Positions 6,000 to 15,019 of a stretch of DNA of 38,983 nucleotides are shown here, one piece after another. Origin of the DNA: Chthonomonas calidirosea (lineage in GTDB: Bacteria > Armatimonadota > Chthonomonadetes > Chthonomonadales > Chthonomonadaceae). The notes beneath the pieces were generated by a model. It did not search any database and was not told the origin of the DNA. It saw nothing but the letters and a program-made list of their open reading frames with translations. The stretch covers positions 1-38,983 of the forward strand of contig CAMCUQ010000013.1 of assembly GCA_945878775.1 (NCBI GenBank), in the 5' to 3' direction. The stretch's first letter is position 1. Each line of letters opens with the position of its first letter. Both the position numbers and the translations under genes were made by a program.

Positions 6000-7565
6000 C
6001 TAGTCGCGGGGCTTTGTGGTGAAAGGATAGTCGTCTGTACGGAATGGCGAGGCGGGAAGTCCAGCTTTGTTGAAGAGGTTCAGCACGGGGTAGTTCGACC
6101 ACCCGAAACGAATCGCAACGGGGAACGAAACCGCAGAACTCCAAACAACGACCTTATCACCCTCTATTTGTGCCTCTGCCTTCATATAGCGACCATCGGG
6201 ACCCGCTACGGTAAACCCTGTCAGTTTGTCGTTTCCAGCACCACCGTTGGGAGCCGTAGTCAGACCACCGCCAAGATGGCTAAAGGTGAGATATGCCTTT
6301 CCGTCCTTCACCTCAATACCCTTGTATTCGGGACCCGAAAACTCGACCGGTTGTCGGAAGAGATTCGCCAATGCCCAGAGAGCCAACCGTTCGCCCACTT
6401 CACGCTTTTTGCGTGGGTGAATATCTTCCACATCCCCGACATCGGTGATAACTGCCATGCCTGTGTTTTTCAAGGTCAGTTGGGTCTGGCGTTGCGTCTC
6501 GCGCAGCTCTGCCCAGTCACTCTCGACAGGCTGTGTGTCAATGGCACGCCAAGGCGCGAGCTGTACAAAGTAAAAAGGTAAATCCTTCTGCTCAAAGTCT
6601 TCGCGCCAGTTTTTGATCATCTCTGGGAAGAGCGTGCCATACTGATAGGCGCGTCCCGCGTTCGATTCCCCTTGATACCAGAGCGCACCCCGAACGGCGT
6701 AGGGGAGAAGAGGGGCTATCATTCCATTGTAGAGGATACTGGGACCCCAGGGGTTCAGCGGATCACCGGGGGCATCCGGTTTTTTGGGTTCAGGCTTCCC
6801 GTCTTTCTTCGCCTGTTCCGCATCAGATGTCCACTTCTCCATTAAGCGTTGATAGGTCACTTGTTGTTCGGGATAGCTCTTCTTTTGTTCATCATGGTTT
6901 TTGACCATCCATGCCAATTCTGGCTTCGCAAGCATTACCTCGCGGCGTGTCCACGCTTCTGCGGGTGTTCCGCCCCATGCTGTCTCAATCAAGCCGATAG
7001 GGACGTTGAGTTTTTGGCGTAGGTGGCGTCCAAAGAAGTAGGCAACCGCTGAAAAGTCACGGGTGGTTTGCGGGTTTGCGCTTTGCCATGTGGCATTCAC
7101 ATCTGTAACGGGGTAGAAGCTCATGGCATGAGGAACCGTGAACAGATGCAACTGTGCATCGGTGGAGGCTGCAAGGACAGGCGCTGCGTTTTCTGTAGCA
7201 TAGAGGGGCCACTCCATATTGGACTGACCGCTACAGACGAAAACTTCTCCTACGAGGATGTTTTTCACCTCAACGGAGTTATCGCCTTTCACCATCATTG
7301 TGAAGGGACCGCCCGCCTTAAGGGGACGCAGGTTCACTTGCCAATGCCCATTCTGCGCGGTTGTGTTGGCTTTTTGTCCCTGAATTGAGACGGTGACCTG
7401 CTCCCCTTCGCGTGCGGTCCCCCAGATGGGAATCCTCTTCTCGCGCTGAAGAACAGCTCCATCCGTAAAGAGGGAATGCAACTTCACATCCGCCTTGGCT
7501 CGATCACTCATGACTCCCATCAAGAGAGCCGATATTCCCAGCAATAGAGGTACAATCCGTTTCAT
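6000..7565 (-). CDS. Secreted sialate O-acetylesterase family protein (SGNH hydrolase)
   Basis: 521 residues beginning with a signal peptide (MKRIVPLLLGISALLMGVMS). An Ig-like region (about 30-105) precedes the catalytic domain. VCSGQSNMEWP (about 111-120) holds the nucleophilic Ser of the GQSN motif, LWYQGESNAG is the second block, and DVEDIHPRKKREVG supplies the Asp/His of the triad. The family removes 9-O-acetyl groups from sialic acid or acetyl groups from plant polysaccharides; a soil-type organism more likely uses it on acetylated polysaccharide. AGGAG lies 12 nt before the ATG. The divergent acid-sugar kinase begins 226 bp away, so the interval may hold promoters for both. Confidence 0.9.
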   Translation of the reverse strand: MKRIVPLLLGISALLMGVMSDRAKADVKLHSLFTDGAVLQREKRIPIWGTAREGEQVTVSIQGQKANTTAQNGHWQVNLRPLKAGGPFTMMVKGDNSVEVKNILVGEVFVCSGQSNMEWPLYATENAAPVLAASTDAQLHLFTVPHAMSFYPVTDVNATWQSANPQTTRDFSAVAYFFGRHLRQKLNVPIGLIETAWGGTPAEAWTRREVMLAKPELAWMVKNHDEQKKSYPEQQVTYQRLMEKWTSDAEQAKKDGKPEPKKPDAPGDPLNPWGPSILYNGMIAPLLPYAVRGALWYQGESNAGRAYQYGTLFPEMIKNWREDFEQKDLPFYFVQLAPWRAIDTQPVESDWAELRETQRQTQLTLKNTGMAVITDVGDVEDIHPRKKREVGERLALWALANLFRQPVEFSGPEYKGIEVKDGKAYLTFSHLGGGLTTAPNGGAGNDKLTGFTVAGPDGRYMKAEAQIEGDKVVVWSSAVSFPVAIRFGWSNYPVLNLFNKAGLPASPFRTDDYPFTTKPRD

Positions 7566-7791
7566 AGTTTGCTTCTTCTCCTCAATTTCGCTTGTGCAGT
7601 AACCATTCTCCCGCAGAGTATCCTTTTGGAAAGAATTCTCACACGGTGAAAACAGACTACCGTTAGGATCAGGTTTAATTTCAACTTACTATTCGACACC
7701 ATTTGTCTTTTCCCTGCTTTTCGAGAATCTTCTTCTTTGTGAGCCGTTCAAGCCGTGGATCGTTGAAGGAGGTTGAGCCACTTGCGCCGAA

Positions 7792-8925
7792 ATGACATGC
7801 ATGAGAACGGATAGTAGTCAAATGGAGTTAGGGGTCTTGGCAGACGATCTTACCGGAGCAGCCGATGTCGTTGCCCCTTTTGCAAGCCGCTTCCGCACGG
7901 GGGTGGGTATTGGGCTGAATTCGGTCTATTCTGGTGGGTTATGGGATGTGTGGGCATGGAACACCGAGACCCGTGGAGTGGACAACAAGACCCTCGTTCA
8001 AGACCGTATTCGGCAGGCAACAGACAAGCTACTGCACCTTGAGCCAAAGCTTCTCTACAAGAAAATAGACAGCACCCTTCGTGGAAACCTCGAATGGGAG
8101 CTGAGAGCGATGTGCACCTGTGTTCCAAAACGGATACCGCTGGTTTGTCCTGCATTTCCTGCTATGGGGAGAACGGTTCGTGAGGGTAAACTCTATGTTC
8201 ATGGCACCTGTTGGACGGATACAGAGTTTGCGCCCGCAACGGGGTGTGGCACTGTCGCCGATGCCTTCGGAGGCACTTTCTCAAATGCTGTTTTCGCCGA
8301 TGCAGAGTCGGAGGAGGAGCTACTTGCTCTGGCACAACGGGTTTTGAAGAACCCTAAGCGGTGGCTAGTGGTGGGGAGTTCCGGACTTTCACGAGCGATA
8401 GCACGCAGTTTTGAGATCGAGAGGAACGCCTCCATTACCTCCTTTTCGGGGCGTATTTTGGTTGTGGTGGGGAGCCAGCATCCGCGCAGTCGCGAACAAG
8501 CAGACCACTACTGCCAGACGCGGGAAGTGCCACGTTTTTGGGTTGATGATACTACAAATCGTAGCGAGATAGTTTCACAAATCAGAGACTTGTGGGGCAA
8601 GGGGGCGACAGAGATCGTGCTGGAGACCTCAAATGAGCATCTTTCTATTTCTCCAAACGATGCACTCAGGCGAATTCTTGCTCCACTCTTTCACGAAGCC
8701 TGTTCTTTCGAGGTGATCTTTGCAACAGGGGGGGACACGGCGATTCAGATAGCGGAAGTTTTGGGTGCAACCTATTTGCGCGTGTTAGGGGAAAAGGAAC
8801 CGGGAGTAGTGGTAAGCCTATTGAAATACAGTTCGAGCCACTCCCTCACCCTGATAACAAAGGCGGGGGGCTTTGGGAATCGGGAGACGATAGCCCACTG
8901 TTTTCAGAGCGAGGTGAGCGAATGA
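7792..8925 (+). CDS. Four-carbon acid sugar kinase (DUF1537, OtnK/DtnK family)
   Basis: 377 residues, slightly shorter than the usual 400-430. The N-terminal substrate domain starts LGVLADDLTGAADV, and KKIDSTLRGNLEWEL and CPAFPAMGRTVREGKLYVHG are the conserved substrate-site blocks. The C-terminal nucleotide-binding domain carries ATGGDTAIQIAEVLGA. The family phosphorylates four-carbon acid sugars such as D-threonate or erythronate. The next gene overlaps by 4 nt and encodes the matching dehydrogenase. The start is uncertain: AAGGAGG at 7766-7772 is 19 nt before the ATG at 7792, and the conserved region begins only around residue 11. The exact substrate is not readable from sequence. Confidence 0.9.
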   Translation: MTCMRTDSSQMELGVLADDLTGAADVVAPFASRFRTGVGIGLNSVYSGGLWDVWAWNTETRGVDNKTLVQDRIRQATDKLLHLEPKLLYKKIDSTLRGNLEWELRAMCTCVPKRIPLVCPAFPAMGRTVREGKLYVHGTCWTDTEFAPATGCGTVADAFGGTFSNAVFADAESEEELLALAQRVLKNPKRWLVVGSSGLSRAIARSFEIERNASITSFSGRILVVVGSQHPRSREQADHYCQTREVPRFWVDDTTNRSEIVSQIRDLWGKGATEIVLETSNEHLSISPNDALRRILAPLFHEACSFEVIFATGGDTAIQIAEVLGATYLRVLGEKEPGVVVSLLKYSSSHSLTLITKAGGFGNRETIAHCFQSEVSE

Positions 8926-9932
8926 AGAGTGAATTGCCCATTATTGGGATCACAATGGGAGACCCGGCAGGAATAGGTTGCGAGGTGATCCTGAAGGCAT
9001 TGCGCCACCCTGAAATCTATGCGCTGTGTCGTCCTGTCGTGTGTGGTGATTTGGCGTGGATAGAGCAAGTGAGCCGTGATCTGCAACTTCCGGTACGTGT
9101 CTTGCCAGATACAGAGGGAGTGCCCGACACCGACATGGTTTGCGTTCGGCAAGCCACTCGTGCCGACCTCTCGGAGGTTCATTATGGAGAACTTTCGGCT
9201 CATGCAGGACGCGCCGCCGCAGAGTGCGTTATCGTGGCGACTCATTTGGCAATGGAGAATGAATTCGACGCAATTGTTACCGCACCTCTAAATAAAGAGG
9301 CGATGGCTTTGGGAGGCTATCCCTATCCGGGGCATACGGAACTCCTTGCCGAGGTGACCCACACACCAAAGTATGGGATGTTTCTCTCGTCTGGAAACCT
9401 GAGAGTGATCCATGTGAGCACCCATGTCTCTCTCCGCGAAGCCATTGAGCGTGTGCGTACTCCGCGCATTATAGAGTGTATTCGCCTAGGGCAGGATGGG
9501 TGTCGCCAGCTCGGCATCACCAACCCTCGTGTGGCAGTTGCGGGCTTGAACCCCCATGCAGGAGAGAACGGGCTATTTGGAACAGAAGAGGTAGAGGAGA
9601 TCGCTCCCGCAATACAACTGGCACGGGACGAGGGGATACTGGCATCAGGACCCCATCCACCGGATACCATCTTTGCGCGAACGGCACTAGGGGAATTCGA
9701 TGTTGTGGTTGCCATGTATCACGATCAAGGACACATTCCCGTCAAGCTACATGGGTTCGACTCGGGTGTTAATATCACTCTTGGATTACCGATTATTCGG
9801 GTTTCTGTGGATCACGGAACCGCTTTCGACATTGCAGGGCAAGGGATCGCACGTGAGGAGAGCCTCCTCGAGGCGGTGCGCGTTGCGGTGCAGATGGTGC
9901 ATGCGCGAACCCAAACCCATATGTCGCTTTAG
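8922..9932 (+). CDS. PdxA-family dehydrogenase (probably PdxA2, acid-sugar-4-phosphate dehydrogenase)
   Basis: 336 residues, family length. ITMGDPAGIGCEV opens the protein. The metal-binding histidines are intact: YPGHTELLAE, HVSTHVSLREAI and MYHDQGHIPVKLHGF. PdxA proper oxidises 4-hydroxythreonine-4-phosphate in pyridoxal phosphate synthesis. PdxA2 paralogues encoded beside DUF1537 kinases act on 4-phospho-D-threonate or -erythronate and release dihydroxyacetone phosphate and CO2. The 4-nt overlap with the kinase strongly favours the PdxA2 role. GAGG lies 7 nt before the ATG. No other vitamin B6 gene is nearby. If the genome lacks another pdxA, this gene could serve both roles. Confidence 0.9.
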   Translation: MKSELPIIGITMGDPAGIGCEVILKALRHPEIYALCRPVVCGDLAWIEQVSRDLQLPVRVLPDTEGVPDTDMVCVRQATRADLSEVHYGELSAHAGRAAAECVIVATHLAMENEFDAIVTAPLNKEAMALGGYPYPGHTELLAEVTHTPKYGMFLSSGNLRVIHVSTHVSLREAIERVRTPRIIECIRLGQDGCRQLGITNPRVAVAGLNPHAGENGLFGTEEVEEIAPAIQLARDEGILASGPHPPDTIFARTALGEFDVVVAMYHDQGHIPVKLHGFDSGVNITLGLPIIRVSVDHGTAFDIAGQGIAREESLLEAVRVAVQMVHARTQTHMSL

Positions 9933-9945
9933 AAAGGCATTGGAT

Positions 9946-11286
9946 ATGGAGAACTCTATTCAAGTTACACTTCCCCTCGACATCTACACATTTCCACACA
10001 TTCCCCTTCCAGAGGTGTGGACTGTGGAGCAAAAGGTGACCAAACCTGCCCTCAGCCATGAAGAGATCACCACACTGGCACGGGGAGCCGTTGCTAACCT
10101 CACGCAAGACCCACGCCTAAAACCCGGTGCTACTGTTGCGGTTGGAGTGGGGAGCCGAGGGCTAGATAACCTCGTATTCGTGGTCAAAACAGTGGTCGCA
10201 GAACTCAAAGCGCAAGGGCTAAAGCCCTTCATTGTTCCCGCAATGGGGAGCCACGGTGGAGCGACTGCGGAAGGGCAAAGGCAGGTGCTCGCCGACTATG
10301 GGGTGACCGAAGCGAGTTCTGGAACAGAGATTCGCGCCACGATGGAGGTCACTCTCGTTGGAGTCTTGAACGCAGAAGAAGGGGGCGATTATGAGGGGCA
10401 GAAAGTCTATTGTGACAATAATGCACTCTCTGCTGACGCGATTCTGCTCATCAATCGCATCAAGCCACACACCGATTTTCAGGGTGAAGTGGAGAGCGGT
10501 ATCGCTAAAATGTGCGTTATCGGGCTTGGAAAGCGGTTTGGCGCGGAGTGCGTGCATCAGTACGGTGTCAACGGTCTCCGCGACCTTGTTCCAAGAATCG
10601 CCCGCTTCCTCGTTTCAAAACTTCCCATTGTAGGTGGAGTCGCCTTGATCGAAAACGATTTTGGACGTACTTGCGAGATTCATGCGGTTCCTGCCGAGGA
10701 TGTCGCTGGTAATGGCGAAAAGCGTCTTTTGGCACACTCACGTACTCTTGCGCCCCACCTTCCCTTCCAAGAGATCGATGTTTTGATTGTGGATCAGATG
10801 GGAAAGAACATTAGTGGGGCAGGGATGGATACCCATGTCATTGGGAGAGGCTACCTGCCTAGCCTAAAAGAGCAGGAATGGGGTGGTCCCAACGTGCGCC
10901 TCGTGGCAGTCCTTGACTTGACTAAAGAGACGCACGGCAACGCAACGGCACTGGGCTTGGCAGACTTAACAACGCGCCATCTTGTGGAGCAAGCGGATTT
11001 CGAGACGACTTTTATCAATATTAGAACCAGTGGCGAAGGCGGGGTTCTTCGAGGGCGACTACCTCTCATTATGCCGACGAGTAACGACTGCGTGAAGACC
11101 GCCATTGCAACCTGTGGGCGCAAAACTGCGGAGGAGGTGAGGTTTGTGCGAATCCGTAATACCGCAGACGTGCAGTTCCTCGAAATTTCTCGCGCTCTAC
11201 TTGATGAGGCGCGGCAAAGCTCACAGTTGATAGTGTCCGAGGAGAGCCATCCTCTCGATCTTTGTGCGCCTGTTCGTCCAGAGTAG
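9946..11286 (+). CDS. LarA-like DUF2088 protein (putative nickel-dependent hydroxyacid racemase/epimerase)
   Basis: 446 residues. The track ORF starts at 9700 inside pdxA; ATG 9946 follows AGAAAGG by 8 nt and begins just after the pdxA stop. VGVGSRGLDNL (about 66-76), PAMGSHGGATAEGQ (about 98-111), NRIKPHTDFQGEVESGIAKM and ISGAGMDTHVIGRG match the conserved blocks of the LarA superfamily, whose members use a nickel-pincer nucleotide cofactor to racemise or epimerise 2-hydroxy acids. In LarA the cofactor is held by a lysine comparable to SGIAKM. Its position as third gene of the kinase-PdxA2 operon suggests it converts an acid-sugar stereoisomer into the kinase substrate. The reaction is inference; LarB/C/E cofactor genes are not in the window. 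Confidence 0.85.
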   Translation: MENSIQVTLPLDIYTFPHIPLPEVWTVEQKVTKPALSHEEITTLARGAVANLTQDPRLKPGATVAVGVGSRGLDNLVFVVKTVVAELKAQGLKPFIVPAMGSHGGATAEGQRQVLADYGVTEASSGTEIRATMEVTLVGVLNAEEGGDYEGQKVYCDNNALSADAILLINRIKPHTDFQGEVESGIAKMCVIGLGKRFGAECVHQYGVNGLRDLVPRIARFLVSKLPIVGGVALIENDFGRTCEIHAVPAEDVAGNGEKRLLAHSRTLAPHLPFQEIDVLIVDQMGKNISGAGMDTHVIGRGYLPSLKEQEWGGPNVRLVAVLDLTKETHGNATALGLADLTTRHLVEQADFETTFINIRTSGEGGVLRGRLPLIMPTSNDCVKTAIATCGRKTAEEVRFVRIRNTADVQFLEISRALLDEARQSSQLIVSEESHPLDLCAPVRPE

Positions 11287-11331
11287 CTCCGCATTATTTG
11301 GTTTGTTTTCCGAAGAGGTATCTTTTAGGGA

Positions 11332-11366
11332 GGGGGCTCAAAGAGTAAATCGCTTTTTGAGTCCCC
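11332..11366 (+). terminator. Hairpin after the acid-sugar operon
   Basis: GGGGGCTCAAA pairs with TTTGAGTCCCC (11 bp, one G-U pair) around a 13-nt loop, 45 bp after the operon's last stop codon. The downstream bases are pyrimidine-rich (TTCTACCC) but not a true U-run, so termination may be imperfect. Confidence 0.6.
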
Positions 11367-11439
11367 TTCTACCCGTCAATCCTGAGTATTTTGAACCGCT
11401 GTAAGTAAGCGATGCATGCCAGGAGGTATAATCTCTGAC

Positions 11440-12645
11440 ATGATGCTGAATGTTGAATCACTACCCGAATTTGCCTTTGAGGTGACGGCAACCTCCGACG
11501 AAAAGGGTGTCTCTGGACGTTGTGGACGCCTCACTCTCCCTCACGCCACACTCGAAACCCCCGTCTTCATGCCTGTTGGAACCCAGGCGACTGTTAAGGC
11601 AATGACCCCCGGAGAGCTGGAGACTATCGGCTTTCGACTCATTTTGGGGAACACCTATCACCTCCATCTGCGCCCCGGCGAAGACCTACTTGCGAGAGCT
11701 GGTGGGCTGCATCGCTTTGCGGGCTGGGACAATGCACTCCTCACAGATAGTGGTGGCTTTCAGGTTTTTAGTCTCTCTGGGCTTCGTAGGATAGGGGAGG
11801 ATGGAGTGCAGTTCGCCTCTCACATCGATGGCTCCAAGCACCTGTTTACTCCCGAAAGCGTTATGGAGATTCAGCAGAAGATCGGGGCAGATATTATCAT
11901 GGCGTTCGATGAATGCCCCCCTTATCCCTGCACCGTGGAGTATGCTCAGGAAGCGAACGCACGCACCCACCGTTGGGCAGAGCGGTGCAAAGTCGCTTGG
12001 GAGCAGTCAGGACGCCGCGCTGCTGGAGGCTGGAAGCAGGCATTCTTTGGCATTGTACAGGGCAGTATCTACCGTGAACTACGAGAACAGAGCGCAGAGC
12101 ACCTGATCGAGATGGACTTTTCTGGGTACGCCATTGGTGGGCTTGCTGTTGGAGAGAACTTGGACAGGCGGAACGCCGCAATTACCTGGTGTACCGATCT
12201 TTTGCCTCAGAATAAACCCCGCTATTTGATGGGGGTGGGAACACCTCACGATATTCTGGATGCTGTGCAACGGGGTGTCGATATGTTCGACTGCGTATTG
12301 CCCACTCGTAACGCAAGAAACGGGCAGGTTTTCACCTCGCGAGGTGTCTTGAACCTCCGCAATGCGAAATATAACGAGGACTTTACACCCCTGGATGCCC
12401 ACTGCTCTTGTCGCGTGTGTCAGCGTCACACTCGTGCGTATGTGCGTCATCTTTTTCGAACCAATGAGATGTTGGGCGCGAGGCTGACGACCTATCATAA
12501 TCTTTCGTTCTATCATCACCTCATGCAAGACATTCGCTTCAGCCTTCGAGAAGGGACATTTCACGCCTTTCGTACCGCTTTTTTACAGCAATATTGGAAC
12601 TATGAGGAGGAAGCGACGGAAGACGAAGAGAATGAGAACAATTAA
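11440..12645 (+). CDS. tgt: tRNA-guanine transglycosylase (queuine tRNA-ribosyltransferase)
   Basis: 401 residues from ATG 11440; the track start at 11416 lies before an AGGAGG at 11421-11426. The enzyme swaps guanine-34 for preQ1 in tRNAs with GUN anticodons. Signatures: TPVFMPVGTQATVKAM, LLTDSGGFQVFSL (aspartate of the active site), IVQGSIYRELR, MGVGTPHDIL, and PTRNARNGQVFT. The zinc site is CSCRVC followed by the histidine of TYHNLSFYH. A TATAAT at 11427-11432 sits so close to the ATG that, if used, the mRNA would start almost at the start codon; no good -35 box is placed for it. Cytoplasmic. No queuosine biosynthesis genes are adjacent. Confidence 0.95.
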   Translation: MMLNVESLPEFAFEVTATSDEKGVSGRCGRLTLPHATLETPVFMPVGTQATVKAMTPGELETIGFRLILGNTYHLHLRPGEDLLARAGGLHRFAGWDNALLTDSGGFQVFSLSGLRRIGEDGVQFASHIDGSKHLFTPESVMEIQQKIGADIIMAFDECPPYPCTVEYAQEANARTHRWAERCKVAWEQSGRRAAGGWKQAFFGIVQGSIYRELREQSAEHLIEMDFSGYAIGGLAVGENLDRRNAAITWCTDLLPQNKPRYLMGVGTPHDILDAVQRGVDMFDCVLPTRNARNGQVFTSRGVLNLRNAKYNEDFTPLDAHCSCRVCQRHTRAYVRHLFRTNEMLGARLTTYHNLSFYHHLMQDIRFSLREGTFHAFRTAFLQQYWNYEEEATEDEENENN

Positions 12646-12699
12646 GAGTGGGAACTTTTTCCCTGGCGAATCCTATCAATGGAACGGAGAGTGTATCGT

Positions 12700-14046
12700 A
12701 TGTTACTCAGAAGGCTAAAACATTTTGTGGGGTGTAGTGGATTGGTGTTGCTGGTTGCTAGTAGCTTTTCATTCACCAAGCACGCCCCAACTTTGCCCCC
12801 TGCGCCCAAAGAGGATGCCCTAAAGCCTGCGCCACGAGGTTTTGAGCGCATTTTCGATGGTGAGACCCTGAACGGGTGGCAACTGCACGATAAGGGCGGT
12901 GGGAGTGGCTACATAGTACGTGATGGACTCCTTATTTGTCCCTCCGATGGTGGTGGGAAGATATTCCATGACAAAGTTTATAAGGACTTCGTCTTTCGGT
13001 TTGAATATCGCCTGGAGTCTGGTGGAAACAACGGAGTCGGAATTCGTGCTCCTGCGGAAGGCGATGCCGCGTATATGGGGATGGAATCGCAAATTCTGGA
13101 CGACTATGCCGCCATGTATGCGAATCTGATGCCCGGACAGTATCACAGTTCACTCTATCGGATTGTAGCAGCGAAGCGAGGTGCGCCAAAGCCTGCGGGC
13201 GAGTGGAACCAAGAAGAGGTTTCGGCAGTTGGAAGGCATATCAAGATCACGGTCAACGGCATAGTGACCGTCGATGCAGACCTGAACAAAGTCACCGATC
13301 CTGCCGTTCTTGCCGAGCATCCCGGAATGCTTAGGGATAGGGGATATGTGGGTTTCTTGGGACATGGACCCGCCGAGGTTCAGTTCCGAAATATCTTTCT
13401 AAAGGACCTCTCCAAGCCCGATCAGGATAACAAGGCTCCGAAAGGCTTCAAAGCCCTCTTTAATGGCAAAAACCTGGATGGTTGGCGTGGACTGGTTAAG
13501 AACCCGGAAGCCCGCGCTCAAATGAACCCCGAACAACTCAAAGAGGCGTATGAGAAGGCGACACCAGAGGCACTCAAGCACTGGACGGTACAGGATGGCG
13601 TGATTCACTACGATAGCAAAAACGATAACCTCTGTAGCCCCAAAGATTACAAGGATTTTGAACTGCTTGTCGAATGGAAAATTGGTCCACATGGCGACAG
13701 CGGCATCTACCTTCGGGGAAGCCCCCAAGTTCAGATTTGGGACAACCCACTTGGCTCTGGAGGGTTGTACAACAACCAAAAGAATCCCAGTAACCCTTCG
13801 CGCCTTGCCGATAACCCCACAGGGCAGTGGAACCGTTTCCGAGTTCTCATGGTGGGCGACAAGGTATCCGTCTTTTTGAACGATCACCTCGTCGTGCAAA
13901 ACGTAACTATGGAGAACTACTGGAACCGTAGCAAGGCGATGTACCCGGAAGGAGCCATCGAGCTTCAGCATCATGGTGACCCACTCTTCTTCAAGAACAT
14001 ATACGTTCGTGAGATAGATGCGAAGGCGAGTGGAGAAAAGCACTAA
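12700..14046 (+). CDS. Secreted protein with two DUF1080 (3-keto-disaccharide hydrolase) domains
   Basis: 448 residues from ATG 12700, chosen because GGAGAG lies 8 nt upstream; the track's 12679 start has no SD. A signal peptide (MLLRRLKHFVGCSGLVLLVASSFS) is followed by a proline-rich linker. Domain 1 (about 45-235) starts GFERIFDGETLNGWQ and ends EVQFRNIFLKDL. Domain 2 (about 245-440) starts GFKALFNGKNLDGWRG and ends FFKNIYVREI. Both are concanavalin-like DUF1080 folds, a family assigned to 3-keto-glycoside hydrolysis and abundant in Planctomycetes and relatives. HGDSGIYLRGSPQVQIWD in domain 2 is the best-preserved motif. Domain 1 is shorter and may have a binding role. The next gene overlaps by 29 nt. 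Confidence 0.9.
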   Translation: MLLRRLKHFVGCSGLVLLVASSFSFTKHAPTLPPAPKEDALKPAPRGFERIFDGETLNGWQLHDKGGGSGYIVRDGLLICPSDGGGKIFHDKVYKDFVFRFEYRLESGGNNGVGIRAPAEGDAAYMGMESQILDDYAAMYANLMPGQYHSSLYRIVAAKRGAPKPAGEWNQEEVSAVGRHIKITVNGIVTVDADLNKVTDPAVLAEHPGMLRDRGYVGFLGHGPAEVQFRNIFLKDLSKPDQDNKAPKGFKALFNGKNLDGWRGLVKNPEARAQMNPEQLKEAYEKATPEALKHWTVQDGVIHYDSKNDNLCSPKDYKDFELLVEWKIGPHGDSGIYLRGSPQVQIWDNPLGSGGLYNNQKNPSNPSRLADNPTGQWNRFRVLMVGDKVSVFLNDHLVVQNVTMENYWNRSKAMYPEGAIELQHHGDPLFFKNIYVREIDAKASGEKH

Positions 14047-14950
14047 CGTTCGGGACATACCGGAAGCGGAGTTTGACTGGAACGAGATTCCCTCGCCTCT
14101 GCTCAACTTGAACGCGACCCTGCGTAGTGGTCAATGTTTTCGGTGGCGACAGGATACCTGCCATATTTGGTGGGGAACGGTAGAGAAGACCGCTATCGCG
14201 CTTTGGCAAGACCCATATAACCCAAACGCCTCCCTACTCTGGCAGACTTTTCCAGAGCTGAATAGGGGGGCGTTTGTTCGTGATTATTTACGCCTGAACG
14301 TCGATCTTGAAGCCCTGTACTCCGATTGGATTGCGACGGAACCGAGGATGACGGAGGTAATTGAGAAGTATAAGGGGCTTCGTATACTGAGGCAACCGCC
14401 CGAAGAGTGCTTCTTTGCGTTCCTTTGTGCCTCCTGCAATACCGTGGTGAAAATCGAGCGGAGCGTCTTCCGTTTGTCGGAACGGTATGGAGAGCCTATT
14501 GAGGTTCCGAGAGGCGTGTGCTTTGCGTTTCCCACAATGGAAGCTCTTGCCGAGGCAGAGGAGCAGGCTCTACGCGCTGACCTTTGGGGTTACCGTGCGC
14601 CCCGCGTGATTGCCCTTGCGAAAGAGCTTTCGGGGCGTCCCAAAGGTTGGCTACGGGGATTACGTGAGGTTGAACACAGTGCTGCACGCGCCGAATTAGT
14701 TCAACTGTATGGTATTGGCTCAAAACTTGCGGATTGTATTTGTCTCTTCTGTCTGGACAAGGATTCGGCAACACCTGTGGACACGCATATCTGGCAGCTC
14801 ACCTGCCGACTCTTTCGCCCCGATCTCGTGGGCAAATCTTTAACGCCCAGAGTCTATTCTGAGATAGAGCAGGAGTGGCAAGGGCGATTTGGGGATTACG
14901 CAGGGTGGGCACAGCAGTATCTCTTCTTGGGGGAACTGGATCACCACTAG
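14018..14950 (+). CDS. OGG1-type 8-oxoguanine DNA glycosylase/AP lyase
   Basis: 310 residues. The N-terminal OGG_N-like domain contains LRSGQCFRWRQ. The helix-hairpin-helix is LVQLYGIGSKLADCICLFCLDK, with Lys236 at the position of the catalytic lysine of human OGG1. ATPVDTHIWQL gives Asp255, the conserved catalytic aspartate. The enzyme removes 8-oxoguanine opposite C and nicks the abasic site. It is the eukaryote-like OGG1 branch found in scattered bacteria, not MutM. The ATG overlaps the 3' end of the DUF1080 gene by 29 nt in another frame, so translation may be coupled although the functions are unrelated. A GTG at 14030 is an alternative start. Confidence 0.93.
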   Translation: MRRRVEKSTNVRDIPEAEFDWNEIPSPLLNLNATLRSGQCFRWRQDTCHIWWGTVEKTAIALWQDPYNPNASLLWQTFPELNRGAFVRDYLRLNVDLEALYSDWIATEPRMTEVIEKYKGLRILRQPPEECFFAFLCASCNTVVKIERSVFRLSERYGEPIEVPRGVCFAFPTMEALAEAEEQALRADLWGYRAPRVIALAKELSGRPKGWLRGLREVEHSAARAELVQLYGIGSKLADCICLFCLDKDSATPVDTHIWQLTCRLFRPDLVGKSLTPRVYSEIEQEWQGRFGDYAGWAQQYLFLGELDHH

Positions 14951-15019
14951 CAATTGCTATTACCAACAGCATCTTGCGTCGAGGCTTGTTGACCTGCCAA
15001 GTCAATTTGTTTAGCTATG

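Noticed and set aside
9700-9945. N-terminal extension of the LarA-like protein into pdxA
   Set aside because: The extension lies inside the pdxA coding region in another frame; a correctly spaced SD supports ATG 9946.
13399-14106. Minus-strand 235-aa ORF opposite the DUF1080 gene
   Set aside because: Antisense shadow of a gene with clear family motifs; no SD or recognisable domain.
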